A stretch of DNA of 64,000 nt from Paraburkholderia hospita (lineage in GTDB: Bacteria > Pseudomonadota > Gammaproteobacteria > Burkholderiales > Burkholderiaceae), in the NCBI RefSeq assembly GCF_002902965.1, contig NZ_CP026106.1, positions 3,038,001 through 3,102,000 of the forward strand. The letters run 5' to 3'. Positions 29,644 through 38,474 of this stretch are shown here, piece after piece. The notes under the pieces were generated by a model that was not told the DNA's origin, made no database searches, and saw only the letters and a list, made by a program, of their open reading frames with translations. Within the stretch, counting starts at the first letter, position 1. Each line of letters opens with the position of its first letter. Both the position numbers and the translations under genes were made by a program.

Positions 29644-30678
29644 TCAGTTTTGTCCTTCGCCGCTGGCAAGGCGCGCCACCATCAGCGAGCCGAGAATGAT
29701 CGCGCCGTAGATCGCCTGAATCCAGAACGACGGCACCTGCGCGAGCGTCAGCAGGTTCTGCACGACACCGAGCAGCAGCACGCCAGACAGCGCGCCGAGC
29801 ATCGTGCCCTTGCCGCCATCGAGTGAAATACCGCCGATCACGGCCGCCGCGAACACGGTGAAGATCATGCCGTTGCCCTGGTTCGCGTTGATCGCGCCGA
29901 CATAGCCCGTGACGACGAGGCCGCCAATCGAAGCGAGCACGCTGCCGAGCACGAACACGCCCCACGTGATGCGCTCGACGCGAATGCCCGCCGCGCGCGC
30001 CGCTTCCGGATTGCCGCCGATCGCATACAGCGCGCGACCCAGGCGGTGATAGCGCAGCATGAACGCGGCGATGCCGAACGCCACGGCAGCCAGCCACACC
30101 GACAACGGCAGACCGAGCACGATCGTCGTCGCGAGTTCGAAGAACGACGGCGGCATGTCGAACAGCGTGCCGCCCTTCGTCGCGCCGACCAGCATGCCGC
30201 GCAGCACGATCAGCATCGCGAGCGTGACGATGAACGCGTTCAGGCGCAGCCGCACGACCAGAAAGCCGTTGATGAAACCGATCACTGCTCCGACCACGAG
30301 GATCGCGAGCAGGCCAGCCGCAGCCGGCCATTCGAACCCGAAACCCGCCGAGGCCGCGGGCATCACGAGCATCGCGCCGACAGCGGGCGCGATGCCGACC
30401 GTCGATTCGAGCGAAAGATCGAACTTGCCTGTTAGCACGATCAGCGATTCGGCGAGCACGACGAGCGCCAATGCGGCCGACGCGCCCAGCACGCTGATCA
30501 GATTCGCCTTCGTCAGAAAGCTCGGGCTGACGAACGCGCCGATCACGATCAGCAACGCGAGCGCGGGCACCAAGGCGAGATCGCGCAAACGCGCGATCTC
30601 GATGCGCGGACGCGCGGCGCCCGAGCCCATTCCTTGAGCCGATTGAGCCGACGCAAACGCAGGCACACTATTCTTCAT
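29644..30678 (-). CDS. Sugar ABC transporter permease, RbsC family
   Basis: A 344-aa inner-membrane permease of the ribose/xylose (CUT2) type, with about eight to ten transmembrane helices. Family motifs include GKFDLSLESTVGIAP, GFINGFLVVRLRLNAFIVTLAMLIVLRGM, IGGNPEAARAAGI (EAA-like loop) and FAAAVIGGISLDGGKGTMLGALSGVLLLGVVQNLL. The ATG at 30678 follows AAGGAG by nine nucleotides; the frame opens six codons earlier at TTG. The 5' end overlaps the ATPase gene by 11 bp, so translation is probably coupled. With its partners it should import L-fucose or a related monosaccharide. Confidence 0.9.
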   Translation of the reverse strand: MKNSVPAFASAQSAQGMGSGAARPRIEIARLRDLALVPALALLIVIGAFVSPSFLTKANLISVLGASAALALVVLAESLIVLTGKFDLSLESTVGIAPAVGAMLVMPAASAGFGFEWPAAAGLLAILVVGAVIGFINGFLVVRLRLNAFIVTLAMLIVLRGMLVGATKGGTLFDMPPSFFELATTIVLGLPLSVWLAAVAFGIAAFMLRYHRLGRALYAIGGNPEAARAAGIRVERITWGVFVLGSVLASIGGLVVTGYVGAINANQGNGMIFTVFAAAVIGGISLDGGKGTMLGALSGVLLLGVVQNLLTLAQVPSFWIQAIYGAIILGSLMVARLASGEGQN

Positions 30679-32206
30679 GGAGACTGACTCCTTCAACGGA
30701 TGCGATCAGATCGTTGTCTTCCCAACCTGCCGGAAACTCGGCCGCGATGCGGCCACGGAACATCACGAGCACGCGGTCGCAGACGCGCAGATCGTCCAGT
30801 TCGCCCGATGCGACGATCACCGACTTGCCCTCCTCGCGCACGCGATCGACAACGGCCAACAGCGCTTCTTTCGATTTCACGTCGACGCCCGCCGTCGGAT
30901 CGATCAGCACGAGCACGTCGGGATCGGTCGCCAACGCGCGGGCCATCACGACCTTCTGCTGATTGCCGCCCGACAGACCCGACACGGCCTGCTCCGGCCC
31001 CTGCGTAGCGATGCCGAGCGCGTCGATCATCTTCTTGCCGAATGCGTTCTTCTTTGCGGGCGGCGCGATGCCGAACTTGCCGAGCATGCGCGCGATCGTC
31101 ATCGACGCGTTTTCCGCAACCGATTGCGTGAGCACCAGCCCTTCGTGATGACGGTCTTTCGGCACGCAGCCGATGCCGCGCTTCAATGCAGCGGGCACGT
31201 CGCCGAGCGGCAACGCTTCGCCGTCGACGCGGATGCCGCCGCGCTGCGGCTTGCGCAGCCCCGCGATTGCTTCGGCGACGCTCGTGCGTCCGCTGCTCGT
31301 CGCGCCCGTGAGTCCCACGACTTCGCCGCGCTTCACGGCGAACGTGACGTCCTCGTAGTCCGCGCCCGTGAGTGCTTCGACTTGCAACGCAACGGCCGTC
31401 GCGGCGGGCAGCGGTTGGCGCGAAGCCGCGTCGGTGACATTGAGGCCGCCGCGCTCGCCCGTCATCGCTTCGATCAGCTGCTCGCGCGGCAACGCCGACA
31501 CAGGCGCGCTGACAATATGCCTTGCATCGCGCAACACGGTGACGGCCTGGCAAATCTCGTACACCTCCTGCAAGTGATGCGAGATGAACAGGAACGTCAC
31601 GCCTTCGCGCTGCAACTCCTCGATGCGCCTGAAGAGCCGCTTGATTTCATCACCGTCGAGCTGCGCCGTCGGTTCATCGAGAATGATGAAGCGCGCGCCA
31701 TACGACAGCGCCCGCGCGATCTCGACGAGCTGCCGCGCTTCGACGGTGAGGTCGCCGGCGCGCGCGTCTTCGCGCACGTCGATCTTCCAGTGATCGAGCA
31801 ACGCGCGCGCATCGCGACGCATCGCGCGCCAGTCGATCACGCCGTTGCGCGTCTGCTGCCGGTTGATGAACAGATTCTCCGCGACGGACAGCTCACGGAT
31901 GATCGTCGAATGCTGATAGACGCACGCGACGCGCTCGCGCCACGCGTCGCGGTCGGCGATGGGCGGCGCAAGCTCGCCGCCGAATCGCACTTCGCCCGTG
32001 TCGGACTTGCGCAGGCCGGTGAGAATCGACACTAGCGTCGATTTTCCCGCGCCGTTGCGCCCGACGAGCGCATGCGACTCGCCGGGCAGCACGCGCATGC
32101 TGACGTCTCTCAGCGCCGCGTGGCTGCCGAAGCGCTTGCCTACACCAAGCGCCTCGACGACCGCGCGCGTGGATGCGTTCGCGTCGTGGGTCATGTGCTC
32201 GCTCAC
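30668..32206 (-). CDS. Sugar ABC transporter ATP-binding protein, RbsA family
   Basis: A 512-aa fused double ATPase. The first nucleotide-binding domain has Walker A GRNGAGKST, Walker B FIILDEPTAQLD and a normal H-loop. The second has a degenerate Walker A (GATSSGRTS, no lysine) but a strong signature LSGGNQQKVVMARAL and LVLIDPTAGVDV. This asymmetry is typical of RbsA/XylG/AraG-type CUT2 ATPases. The start is taken as GTG at 32206, nine bases after the stop of the binding-protein gene; ATG at 32194 is an alternative. Confidence 0.9.
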   Translation of the reverse strand: MSEHMTHDANASTRAVVEALGVGKRFGSHAALRDVSMRVLPGESHALVGRNGAGKSTLVSILTGLRKSDTGEVRFGGELAPPIADRDAWRERVACVYQHSTIIRELSVAENLFINRQQTRNGVIDWRAMRRDARALLDHWKIDVREDARAGDLTVEARQLVEIARALSYGARFIILDEPTAQLDGDEIKRLFRRIEELQREGVTFLFISHHLQEVYEICQAVTVLRDARHIVSAPVSALPREQLIEAMTGERGGLNVTDAASRQPLPAATAVALQVEALTGADYEDVTFAVKRGEVVGLTGATSSGRTSVAEAIAGLRKPQRGGIRVDGEALPLGDVPAALKRGIGCVPKDRHHEGLVLTQSVAENASMTIARMLGKFGIAPPAKKNAFGKKMIDALGIATQGPEQAVSGLSGGNQQKVVMARALATDPDVLVLIDPTAGVDVKSKEALLAVVDRVREEGKSVIVASGELDDLRVCDRVLVMFRGRIAAEFPAGWEDNDLIASVEGVSLHEE

Positions 32207-32214
32207 TTAGGCGC

Positions 32215-33273
32215 TCATTTGAGCGTGTTGCCCCAAAGGTTCTTGTCGTCGACATTCGCCTTCGTCACGAGCGGCGCGGGCAGCTGGTCTTCGAGCACAC
32301 CGGGTTGCAACTGCACGATGTTGCTGCCGTGATCGGTCGGACCCGGCTTGAACGTCTGCCCGGCGAGCGCGGCCTTCATGTAGTACAGGCCGTACTTCGC
32401 GTACAGATCGGCGGGCTGCGAAATGGTCGCGTCGATTTCGCCCTTGCGGATCGCGTCGAACTCTTGCGGAATACCGTCGTTGCTGACGATCACGACATGC
32501 TTCGCGTCGCCTGCGGGAAACAGCATCTGCTTGCGGCGCAGCGTCTGCAGCGTCGGCGACAGATAGACGCCGCCCGCCTGCATGTAGATCGCCTTCACAT
32601 CGGAATTCGCGGTCAACAGGCTATCCAGCGAACTCGCCGCGACATCGCCCTTCCAGCCTGCCGGAATCTCCAGCAGCGACAGCGCCGGATAGTTCTTCAG
32701 GCACGCGCGGAATGCTTCCGAACGGTCGCGTCCGTTGACGGACGCCAGATCGCCCATGATCTGCACGACCTTGCCCGACTTCACGTGCTCGCCGATGTAC
32801 TTGCACGCATTCGTGCCGTACGCGCGGTTGTCGGCGCGCACGACCATCGCGACCTTGCCTTGCGTCGGCGCGACGTCGACGGCGACCACGGCCACGTTCT
32901 TCGCCGATGCCGAGTCGAGCGCGCGGCTGATCGCCGCCGAATCGATCGGCCCGACGACGATGCCCTTCGCGCCCAGATTCACCATGTTGTTCATGTCGGT
33001 GATCTGCTGCGCGGGATCGTTGTTCGAATTGACGGGCGCGAGGATGTCGATGCCCATTTCCTTCGCGTACTTCGGCAGATAGTTGTTGTACGACTGCCAG
33101 AACGGCGACGTGAGAAGCGGCAGGCCGAGACCGACCTTGCCTGTGTCAGCCGCCTGCGCGGCCGTGCTGAACGTGATGCCCGCGATGCCTGCGATGCACG
33201 TCGCGGCCACGGCGGCCGTCAGCGCGTTCTGAACGAAACGGCGAGCCGCGCGCGGCTCCTTGGCGAAACCCAT
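32215..33273 (-). CDS. Periplasmic sugar-binding protein of CUT2 ABC transporter
   Basis: A 352-aa substrate-binding protein of the RbsB/periplasmic-binding-protein-like type. A Sec signal peptide (AAVAATCIAGIAGITFSTAA, cleavage after AQA at about residue 42) is followed by LGLPLLTSPFWQSYNNYL, GAKGIVVGPIDSAAISRAL, KVVQIMGDLASVNGRDRSEAF and HVVIVSNDGIPQEFDAI. First gene of the nine-gene operon. CAGGAG stands 7 nt before the ATG, and just before that are two copies of the conserved 34-nt hairpin (33290-33378), within the probable 5' leader. The ligand is probably L-fucose, judged from the enzymes encoded downstream. Confidence 0.9.
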   Translation of the reverse strand: MGFAKEPRAARRFVQNALTAAVAATCIAGIAGITFSTAAQAADTGKVGLGLPLLTSPFWQSYNNYLPKYAKEMGIDILAPVNSNNDPAQQITDMNNMVNLGAKGIVVGPIDSAAISRALDSASAKNVAVVAVDVAPTQGKVAMVVRADNRAYGTNACKYIGEHVKSGKVVQIMGDLASVNGRDRSEAFRACLKNYPALSLLEIPAGWKGDVAASSLDSLLTANSDVKAIYMQAGGVYLSPTLQTLRRKQMLFPAGDAKHVVIVSNDGIPQEFDAIRKGEIDATISQPADLYAKYGLYYMKAALAGQTFKPGPTDHGSNIVQLQPGVLEDQLPAPLVTKANVDDKNLWGNTLK

Positions 33274-33289
33274 GCTTGTCTCCTGTGTC

Positions 33290-33323
33290 GATGGGAGTTA
33301 GCGCTTCAGCGCTTACTCCCATC
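33290..33323 (-). repeat. Leader hairpin H1 (34 nt)
   Basis: Arms GATGGGAGT and ACTCCCATC pair perfectly around the core TAGCGCTTCAGCGCTT, giving a 15- to 16-bp stem. It lies immediately before the ribosome binding site (GACACAGGAGACA in sense) of the sugar-binding protein. It belongs to a family of six hairpins in this window. Confidence 0.85.
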
Positions 33324-33344
33324 CCATGCACGTCAAGTGCGGTC

Positions 33345-33378
33345 GATGGGAGTTAGCGCTTTAGCGCTCACGCCCATC
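33345..33378 (-). repeat. Leader hairpin H2 (34 nt)
   Basis: Second copy, 55 bp upstream (in sense) of H1. Arms GATGGGAGT and ACGCCCATC pair with one mismatch, with core TAGCGCTTTAGCGCTC. The linker between the copies (CCCATGCACGTC) partly repeats after H2. Confidence 0.8.
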
Positions 33379-33521
33379 CCATGCACGTCAGTGCACTCGA
33401 CGGAAGCGGCTTCTTATGCCTGCATCCGTCTGCGTTGTGGGAAGAGGAACCGGCGAACCGGGTGCATCGACCTTTCACTTTCTTATGGGCATTGGTGCAT
33501 GCATTCACCAATGAACGTATT

Positions 33522-33535
33522 ATTCATATACGAAT
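33522..33535. promoter_or_regulatory. Candidate IclR operator in the divergent promoter region
   Basis: ATTCATATACGAAT is an inverted repeat (ATTC, six bases, GAAT) in a strikingly A/T-rich stretch (33515-33540) between the IclR gene and the fucose operon. TTGACT and TTGTCA hexamers close by on the minus strand are plausible -35 elements of the operon. The size and symmetry suit an IclR-family dimer, but no consensus was matched. Confidence 0.45.
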
Positions 33536-33619
33536 ATTGACAAGTCAACGTGACAGGCGTGGGTGTTTTCCCTGGAGCCATGCGCCCTGTGTGACAGTCC
33601 TCTGACAGCCGATAATCAA

Positions 33620-34453
33620 ATGCGAACGTCAAACACGAACCGACTGCCGACGATGGATGTAGAAGACAAGGACGACGCCGACCGATATCGCGCGCCTGCG
33701 CTGGACAAGGGTCTGGACATACTCGAGCTGCTTGCCGAGCAGAAGAGCGGCTTGACGCGCGCCGAGATCACGAAGCTGCTGGGGCGCAATGCGAGCGAGA
33801 TGTACCGGATGCTGGAGCGGCTGGTGGCGCGTCAGTATGTGGTGCGGTCGGCGGGGGGCGACCGGTATTCGCTGAGCCTGAAGCTGTATGCGCTTGCGCA
33901 TCGGCATCCGCCGATGAACCGGCTGATTTCCGAGGCGTTACCGTTGATGCAGCGCTTTGCTGCTGATGCTGAGCAGTCGTGTCATCTTGCTGTCTACGAC
34001 CGTGGCAATCTGCTTGTGATCGCGCAGGTGGATGGGCCTGGCACTTGGGGCATTTCCGTGCGGCTCGGGTCGCGGGTGGGTTTGATCGATACGAGTTCGG
34101 GGCGCACGATGTTGGCCTTTCAAACGCCTGAGCAGCGGGAGCATATGCTCGCCGAGCACACCAAGGTCAAAGGCGAAGTGACGATCGATCATGGCGCGCT
34201 CGAAGGCGCGTGCGAGACCATTCGCGCGGCTGGGTTTTCGCAGAAGGACAGTCAGCAGATTTTTGGTGTCACCGATTTGACTTTTCCTGTGCTGACGGCG
34301 TCAGGGCAGGCGATTGCTGCGATGACTTGTCCTTTTCTTAAGCGGATTGATGAGTATGTGGCGCCTTCGCTGGATCAGGTTACGCAGATGTTGCGGGAGA
34401 TTGTGCAGGGGTTGTCGATGTTTGCTGAGCCTGAGGTGAGGTCGGGGTCGTAG
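33620..34453 (+). CDS. IclR family transcriptional regulator of the sugar operon
   Basis: A 277-aa regulator with an N-terminal winged helix-turn-helix (KGLDILELLAEQKSGLTRAE, ASEMYRMLERLVARQYVVR) and a C-terminal IclR effector domain (HLAVYDRGNLLVIAQVD, VGLIDTSSGRTMLAF, FPVLTASGQAIAAMTCPF). Divergent from the nine-gene catabolic operon, it is almost certainly its regulator, with L-fucose or a pathway intermediate as likely effector. The start is uncertain: 33620 (MRTSNTNRLP) is used, but an ATG at 33653 and an earlier frame opening at 33563 are possible; none has a good ribosome binding site. Codons in the last third drift to G/T-rich toward repeat copy 5. Confidence 0.88.
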   Translation: MRTSNTNRLPTMDVEDKDDADRYRAPALDKGLDILELLAEQKSGLTRAEITKLLGRNASEMYRMLERLVARQYVVRSAGGDRYSLSLKLYALAHRHPPMNRLISEALPLMQRFAADAEQSCHLAVYDRGNLLVIAQVDGPGTWGISVRLGSRVGLIDTSSGRTMLAFQTPEQREHMLAEHTKVKGEVTIDHGALEGACETIRAAGFSQKDSQQIFGVTDLTFPVLTASGQAIAAMTCPFLKRIDEYVAPSLDQVTQMLREIVQGLSMFAEPEVRSGS

Positions 34454-34623
34454 TTTGGTTTTTTCTGTTCTTGCGGTTGCGCGGCGCGGGCGTTTTGGTT
34501 GTTCTGGCCTTTGCGCTGCATCCGTGTTTTGTCTTCGTGGCGCGGCCGGTTTGGTTTGCTTGTGTTTTCGCTGGCATTTGCGTTTTGTCGTCGTGGCGCG
34601 GCCGGTTTGGTTTGCTGGTCTTT
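34454..34623 (+). repeat. Degenerate tandem units beside repeat copy 5
   Basis: Directly after the iclR-like stop codon, two to three units of about 60 bp recur: GGCGCGGCCGGTTTGGTTTG, a GT stretch, and TTCGCTGGCATTTGCG. Each resembles the outer end of the 662-bp element that starts at 34624. On the other side (35287-35345) inverse units occur (CAAACCGGCCGCGCC then CAGATGCCAGCGC). Confidence 0.7.
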
Positions 34624-35286
34624 GCGCTGGCATCCGCGTATTGCCTTCGTGCTTCAGGCGTCGCCCCTGTGCGGGGCGGCACCTACTTTTCTTTGCCGCC
34701 GCAAAGAAAAGTAGGCAAAAGAAAGCGGCTCACACCGCTAATTCTTGTGTTTGCCTGAGGGCCCCCAACCGGTCCTACGCTTCACACGGCAACCACGTGA
34801 CTCATGTTCGTTGCCAGCGCTCTTGCGGTGCGCATCACCCGCTTCGCGCGCCCGCGTCGCAGCGTGCCGCGCCAGATACTCCTCCGTCGCCCAGGTGGCA
34901 AACTGTGTGTAGGCCGTCGCGCCACACACGTCTCACTCCGGACCGATAGCGCACGCGTCCCACCATGTAAGAGCGCTAACGTGTACGTCGCGACAACCTA
35001 CACATAGTTTGCCACCTGGGCGGCGCAAACCATTCGCTGCCGCTAGCTCTTGTTCGGGTGTTTGAAGTGGGTGAGGCGTGTATTCAAAGCGTTGGCAACG
35101 AACGCGAACAAGGACGTTGCCGTGTGAAGTGTGGGACCAGTTGGGGGGCCCTCAGGCAAATACAAGAACTGGCGGTGTGAGCCGCTTTCTTTTGCCTACT
35201 TTTCTTTGCGGCGGCAAAGAAAAGTAGGTGCCGCCCCGCACAGGGGCGACGCGTGAAGCACGAAGGCATAACGCGGATGCCAGCGA
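34624..35286 (-). repeat. 663-bp near-palindromic element, copy 5 (A-to-B orientation)
   Basis: Complete copy with type A arm left (GCCCGCGTCGCAGCGTGCC) and type B arm right (AAACCATTCGCTGCCGCTAG). Its central part is close to the reverse complement of copy 1. Both 15-bp CCTACTTTTCTTTGC stems and both GGTGGCAAACT motifs are present. It is the only copy lying between two genes on the same (+) strand. Confidence 0.9.
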
Positions 35287-35448
35287 AAACACAAGCAAAC
35301 CAAACCGGCCGCGCCACGACGACAAAACGCAGATGCCAGCGCAAAACACCAAACCCCAAACGGCATCCCCCCAACCCCAATGCGATAGAATGTCGCCCCT
35401 TCCCAAACCTCCAAAATCCCCTTGCGCCCACGCGCAACCCAAACCTTT

Positions 35449-35991
35449 ATGGCCAAACTTCTGTCCGACCTCGAATTCCAGCGTTTTTCCGAACTCCAGC
35501 AGAAGCAGACAAGCTTCATCATCACAAGCGAAGAAGCCGACGAACTCCGTGAAATCGTCTCGCGCGCACAGCAAAAACGCGACGACCGGTCCGCTGCAAT
35601 GAAGCAGATCGAAACCTTCATCACGCAATTCGACATCTCGCCCGACGAACTCTTCTCGGCCGATCAGATCGGCGACGCCGCCCGCAACTTCGGCCTGATT
35701 CCTGCCGCAAAGAAAGAACGCATGCTGCCGCCGACAGTCACGTTCAACGGCAAGCCATATCAATGGACACGCGCGCTGCCCGACGAAGTCCGCGTACCGC
35801 TGTTCGAAGCCTTCACGGCAGGACAATCGGTGAAACTGTTCATCGCGACACCGAAGGACGCAGTGCGCTGCGCAGCAACGATTGCCCGCCTCGAACGCGA
35901 AACAGGCGCGACGTACGCTCCCGAGTGGCTCGAGGAACTCTCCGTGTCACGCGAACAGGTAGACGCGGCAGCGATGAAGCTCGCGGCTTAA
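35449..35991 (+). CDS. Uncharacterised cytoplasmic protein, 180 aa
   Basis: I do not recognise a family. The N-terminal third is strongly helical and charged (FSELQQKQTSFIITSEEADE, SRAQQKRDDRSAAMKQIETF) and could form a coiled coil. Then comes QFDISPDELFSADQIGDAAR, which resembles the short predicted helices seen in small DNA-binding proteins, and a mixed region (TFNGKPYQWTRALPDEVRVP). No signal peptide or membrane segment. No ribosome binding site is clear before the ATG at 35449. It ends 8 bp from the stop of the convergent Pat-like gene. Base composition looks normal for this chromosome. Confidence 0.7.
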   Translation: MAKLLSDLEFQRFSELQQKQTSFIITSEEADELREIVSRAQQKRDDRSAAMKQIETFITQFDISPDELFSADQIGDAARNFGLIPAAKKERMLPPTVTFNGKPYQWTRALPDEVRVPLFEAFTAGQSVKLFIATPKDAVRCAATIARLERETGATYAPEWLEELSVSREQVDAAAMKLAA

Positions 35992-35999
35992 ACACACGC

Positions 36000-38474
36000 T
36001 CAGCTACGCGTATTCGTCGAGGCAGAGGCAGAACACGCAGGCGACGCGCCGAACCCCACGGCGCCCCGTTCATCCGGCTGATCGAGCGCCATCCGGAAGC
36101 CGACCACGCCCGGGTCCTCCGTACGCGTCGTCGTGAAGCCGACAGCCGTCGCCAGCCCGATCATCGCCGAGTTCTCGCGCAACGCCTCGCCGATGATCCA
36201 GTGAGTGCCGCGCGAGCGCGAATACGCGATGATCCGCTCCATCAACAGACGCCCTAGCCCCTTGCCCTTCTGATCCGAACGCACAGCCATCGCGAACTCG
36301 GCCGTTTCGTTGTCCGGGTCCGCGACGGCACGCACGACGCCAAGCGTGTGCGTTGAACCGTCCTCGTTCTGTGTCGTCGCGATCAGCGCCATCTCGCGGT
36401 CGTAGTCAATCTGCGTCATGCGCGCGAGCTGCGAATGATCGAAGCTGCCAACCGCGCCAAAAAAGCGCAGGCGCAGATCGTCGGGCGTCATCGATTCGAC
36501 GAAATCCCGATGCGCCGCTTCGTCTTCCGGTCGAATGGGTCGCACCGTGATGCGCTGGCCACGCCAGTCGAGCGTCTCTTCATAGCGCCGCGGATACGGC
36601 ATGATCGCGAAGCGCGTGCGGTTCGCCGACAGCCACAGACGCGGCGCAACGACCGCCGCGCCGTTTCTCATCACGCGCAGCGCAAGCTTCAGCGAAACGA
36701 TCTCGCGTATCTCCGACACCGCCTGCGAGATCGACGTCAGCGTAGTCAGAACGGGCTCGGGTGCGACTTCGCGCGAATACGCCGAGTTCGACAGGATGTC
36801 GTCCGATAGCACAGGGTTCAGCGGCGGCAGCCCGAACACGCACATCGGGCGCGCTTCGTCGTGCTCGGGCGGCGCTGTGAAACGGAACACTGGGCCGAAG
36901 TTGGCGTCGTCGCGCAGCTCGACCGTGATATCGACGACGGCACCGTCACGCGCTTCTTCAGGCACCGTGCGCACGCCGAAGTGCGCGAGCAGCCGCGCCG
37001 CGTCGTCGCCTTCGAGTAGCGTCACGCCCGACGAGAGCGCCGCGCATGCCTGCGCCTGCGCGGCATCGATCGCTTCTGGCACGCGTGCGGCTTGACCTTC
37101 GGGCGTCTGCATCAACAGCTCGCGCACGAGCCGATACTCGACGAGACGCTCGAACGCGCGCGCGAGCCGCTGCGGCGTGGTGTGCACGGGTATGCCGTGC
37201 TCGTGCAACGCATCGCGCGTCTCGCGCTTCAGGCCGCCAAAAAAGCACGCCAGCAGCCCGCGATACGCGTAGCGCTGATTCGCAATCAACGCCTGCGCGA
37301 CTTCCTCGACGGGCGCGCCGTGCGTCGACGCGTGCACGACGAACGCCGTCCCCGTCGAACGCTGATCGGCGAGCACCTTCAGCGCCGTGCCGAAATGCTC
37401 GGCGCGCGCGTCGCTGCCAAGCAGCAGCGGATTGCCGGGCACGGCGCGCGGCAACGCTTGCGCAAGCGCATCGACGGCGCCTGGCGGGCACGGCGCGAGC
37501 GTGTCGCCGGCGGCCTTGAACGCGTCGGTGGCGAGCGTCGCGACGCCGCGGTCGCTCGTGATCAGCGTCGCCGTCGCGCCCGCCGCGACGCGGCCCACGC
37601 CCAGCGTTTCGATTTCATCGAGCAGATCGTCGAGCGCATCGACGCGCACCACGCCCGCGCGGCGGAACGCGGCCGTGTAGAGCGCGTCGTTGGGATCGCT
37701 GCGGCCCGAGCGCAACGCCAGCACCGGCTTGTTGCGCGACGCCGCCCGCGCCGCCGACATGAACTTGCGCGCCGACTTCACGGAATCCACTTCGAGCAGG
37801 ATCGCGCGCGTGCCGGGGTCGCTCGCGAGATAGTCGAGGACGTCACCGGCATCGACGTCGGCTTCGTCGCCGAGCGCCACCGCGTGCGAAAAGCCCAGGC
37901 CGCGTGCATGTGCCCAGCCGAGCACCGCGTTGGTCAACGCGTTCGACTGCGACACCCACGCGACGCCGCCAGAGCGCACCGTCACGGACGGCGCGCCGAG
38001 ATGCGCCTTAAGCGCGGGCGTGATGACGCCAAGGCTGCCCGGCCCGACAATGCGCAACAGATGCGGCCGCGCGGCGGCGAGCGTGTGGCGCACGTCGGCG
38101 CGGTCGTCATCGCAGCGCGCCTCACCGACGATGATCGCCGCGCGCGTGCCGCGCCCGCCGAGCGCGTGGACGATGGCGGGCCACGTCGACGGCGGCGTGC
38201 AGACGATCGCAACGGTCGGCGCGTCGGGCAGATCGCCCGCGTTTCCGACGCAGGCGTGGCCGTCGAGCATGTCGTACTTCGGATTGACGGCCCACACAGG
38301 GCCGTCGAAGCCGCCTTCGATCAGCCGCTTCCAGACCATTGCGCCCGTGCTGCCCTCGCGCTTCGAGGCGCCGATCACGGCAATGGATTTCGGGCGAAAC
38401 AACGCGTCGAGATTGCGTACGGTCACGGGCGCTCCGCGAATGAGTGGATGCGCGATCGAGGCGCGCGATTTCAT
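36000..38474 (-). CDS. Acyl-CoA-synthetase-like/GNAT fusion, Pat-type protein lysine acetyltransferase
   Basis: An 824-aa fusion. Residues 20-150 are a CoA-binding Rossmann domain (SIAVIGASKREGSTGAMVWK, VAIVCTPPSTWPAIVHAL). A succinyl-CoA-ligase-like domain follows (IVGPGSLGVITP, VAWVSQSNALTNAVLGWAHA), then a shortened ATP-grasp-like region. A C-terminal GNAT domain is at about 640-800 (ITVRPIRPEDEAAHRDFVES, RSDQKGKGLGRLLMERIIAY with the acetyl-CoA loop). Same architecture as Pat/PatZ (YfiQ), which acetylate and inactivate acetyl-CoA synthetase. At 824 aa it is somewhat shorter than PatZ, mainly in the ATP-grasp part, which in this family is non-catalytic. It could instead be a paralogue with another target. 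Divergent from a LysR gene. Confidence 0.85.
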   Translation of the reverse strand: MKSRASIAHPLIRGAPVTVRNLDALFRPKSIAVIGASKREGSTGAMVWKRLIEGGFDGPVWAVNPKYDMLDGHACVGNAGDLPDAPTVAIVCTPPSTWPAIVHALGGRGTRAAIIVGEARCDDDRADVRHTLAAARPHLLRIVGPGSLGVITPALKAHLGAPSVTVRSGGVAWVSQSNALTNAVLGWAHARGLGFSHAVALGDEADVDAGDVLDYLASDPGTRAILLEVDSVKSARKFMSAARAASRNKPVLALRSGRSDPNDALYTAAFRRAGVVRVDALDDLLDEIETLGVGRVAAGATATLITSDRGVATLATDAFKAAGDTLAPCPPGAVDALAQALPRAVPGNPLLLGSDARAEHFGTALKVLADQRSTGTAFVVHASTHGAPVEEVAQALIANQRYAYRGLLACFFGGLKRETRDALHEHGIPVHTTPQRLARAFERLVEYRLVRELLMQTPEGQAARVPEAIDAAQAQACAALSSGVTLLEGDDAARLLAHFGVRTVPEEARDGAVVDITVELRDDANFGPVFRFTAPPEHDEARPMCVFGLPPLNPVLSDDILSNSAYSREVAPEPVLTTLTSISQAVSEIREIVSLKLALRVMRNGAAVVAPRLWLSANRTRFAIMPYPRRYEETLDWRGQRITVRPIRPEDEAAHRDFVESMTPDDLRLRFFGAVGSFDHSQLARMTQIDYDREMALIATTQNEDGSTHTLGVVRAVADPDNETAEFAMAVRSDQKGKGLGRLLMERIIAYSRSRGTHWIIGEALRENSAMIGLATAVGFTTTRTEDPGVVGFRMALDQPDERGAVGFGASPACSASASTNTRS

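Noticed and set aside
10747..35286. Copies 2 to 5 of the big element considered as ends of a composite transposon
   Set aside because: The DNA between copies consists of ordinary chromosomal genes, no transposase or target duplication is visible, and copy orientations are mixed.
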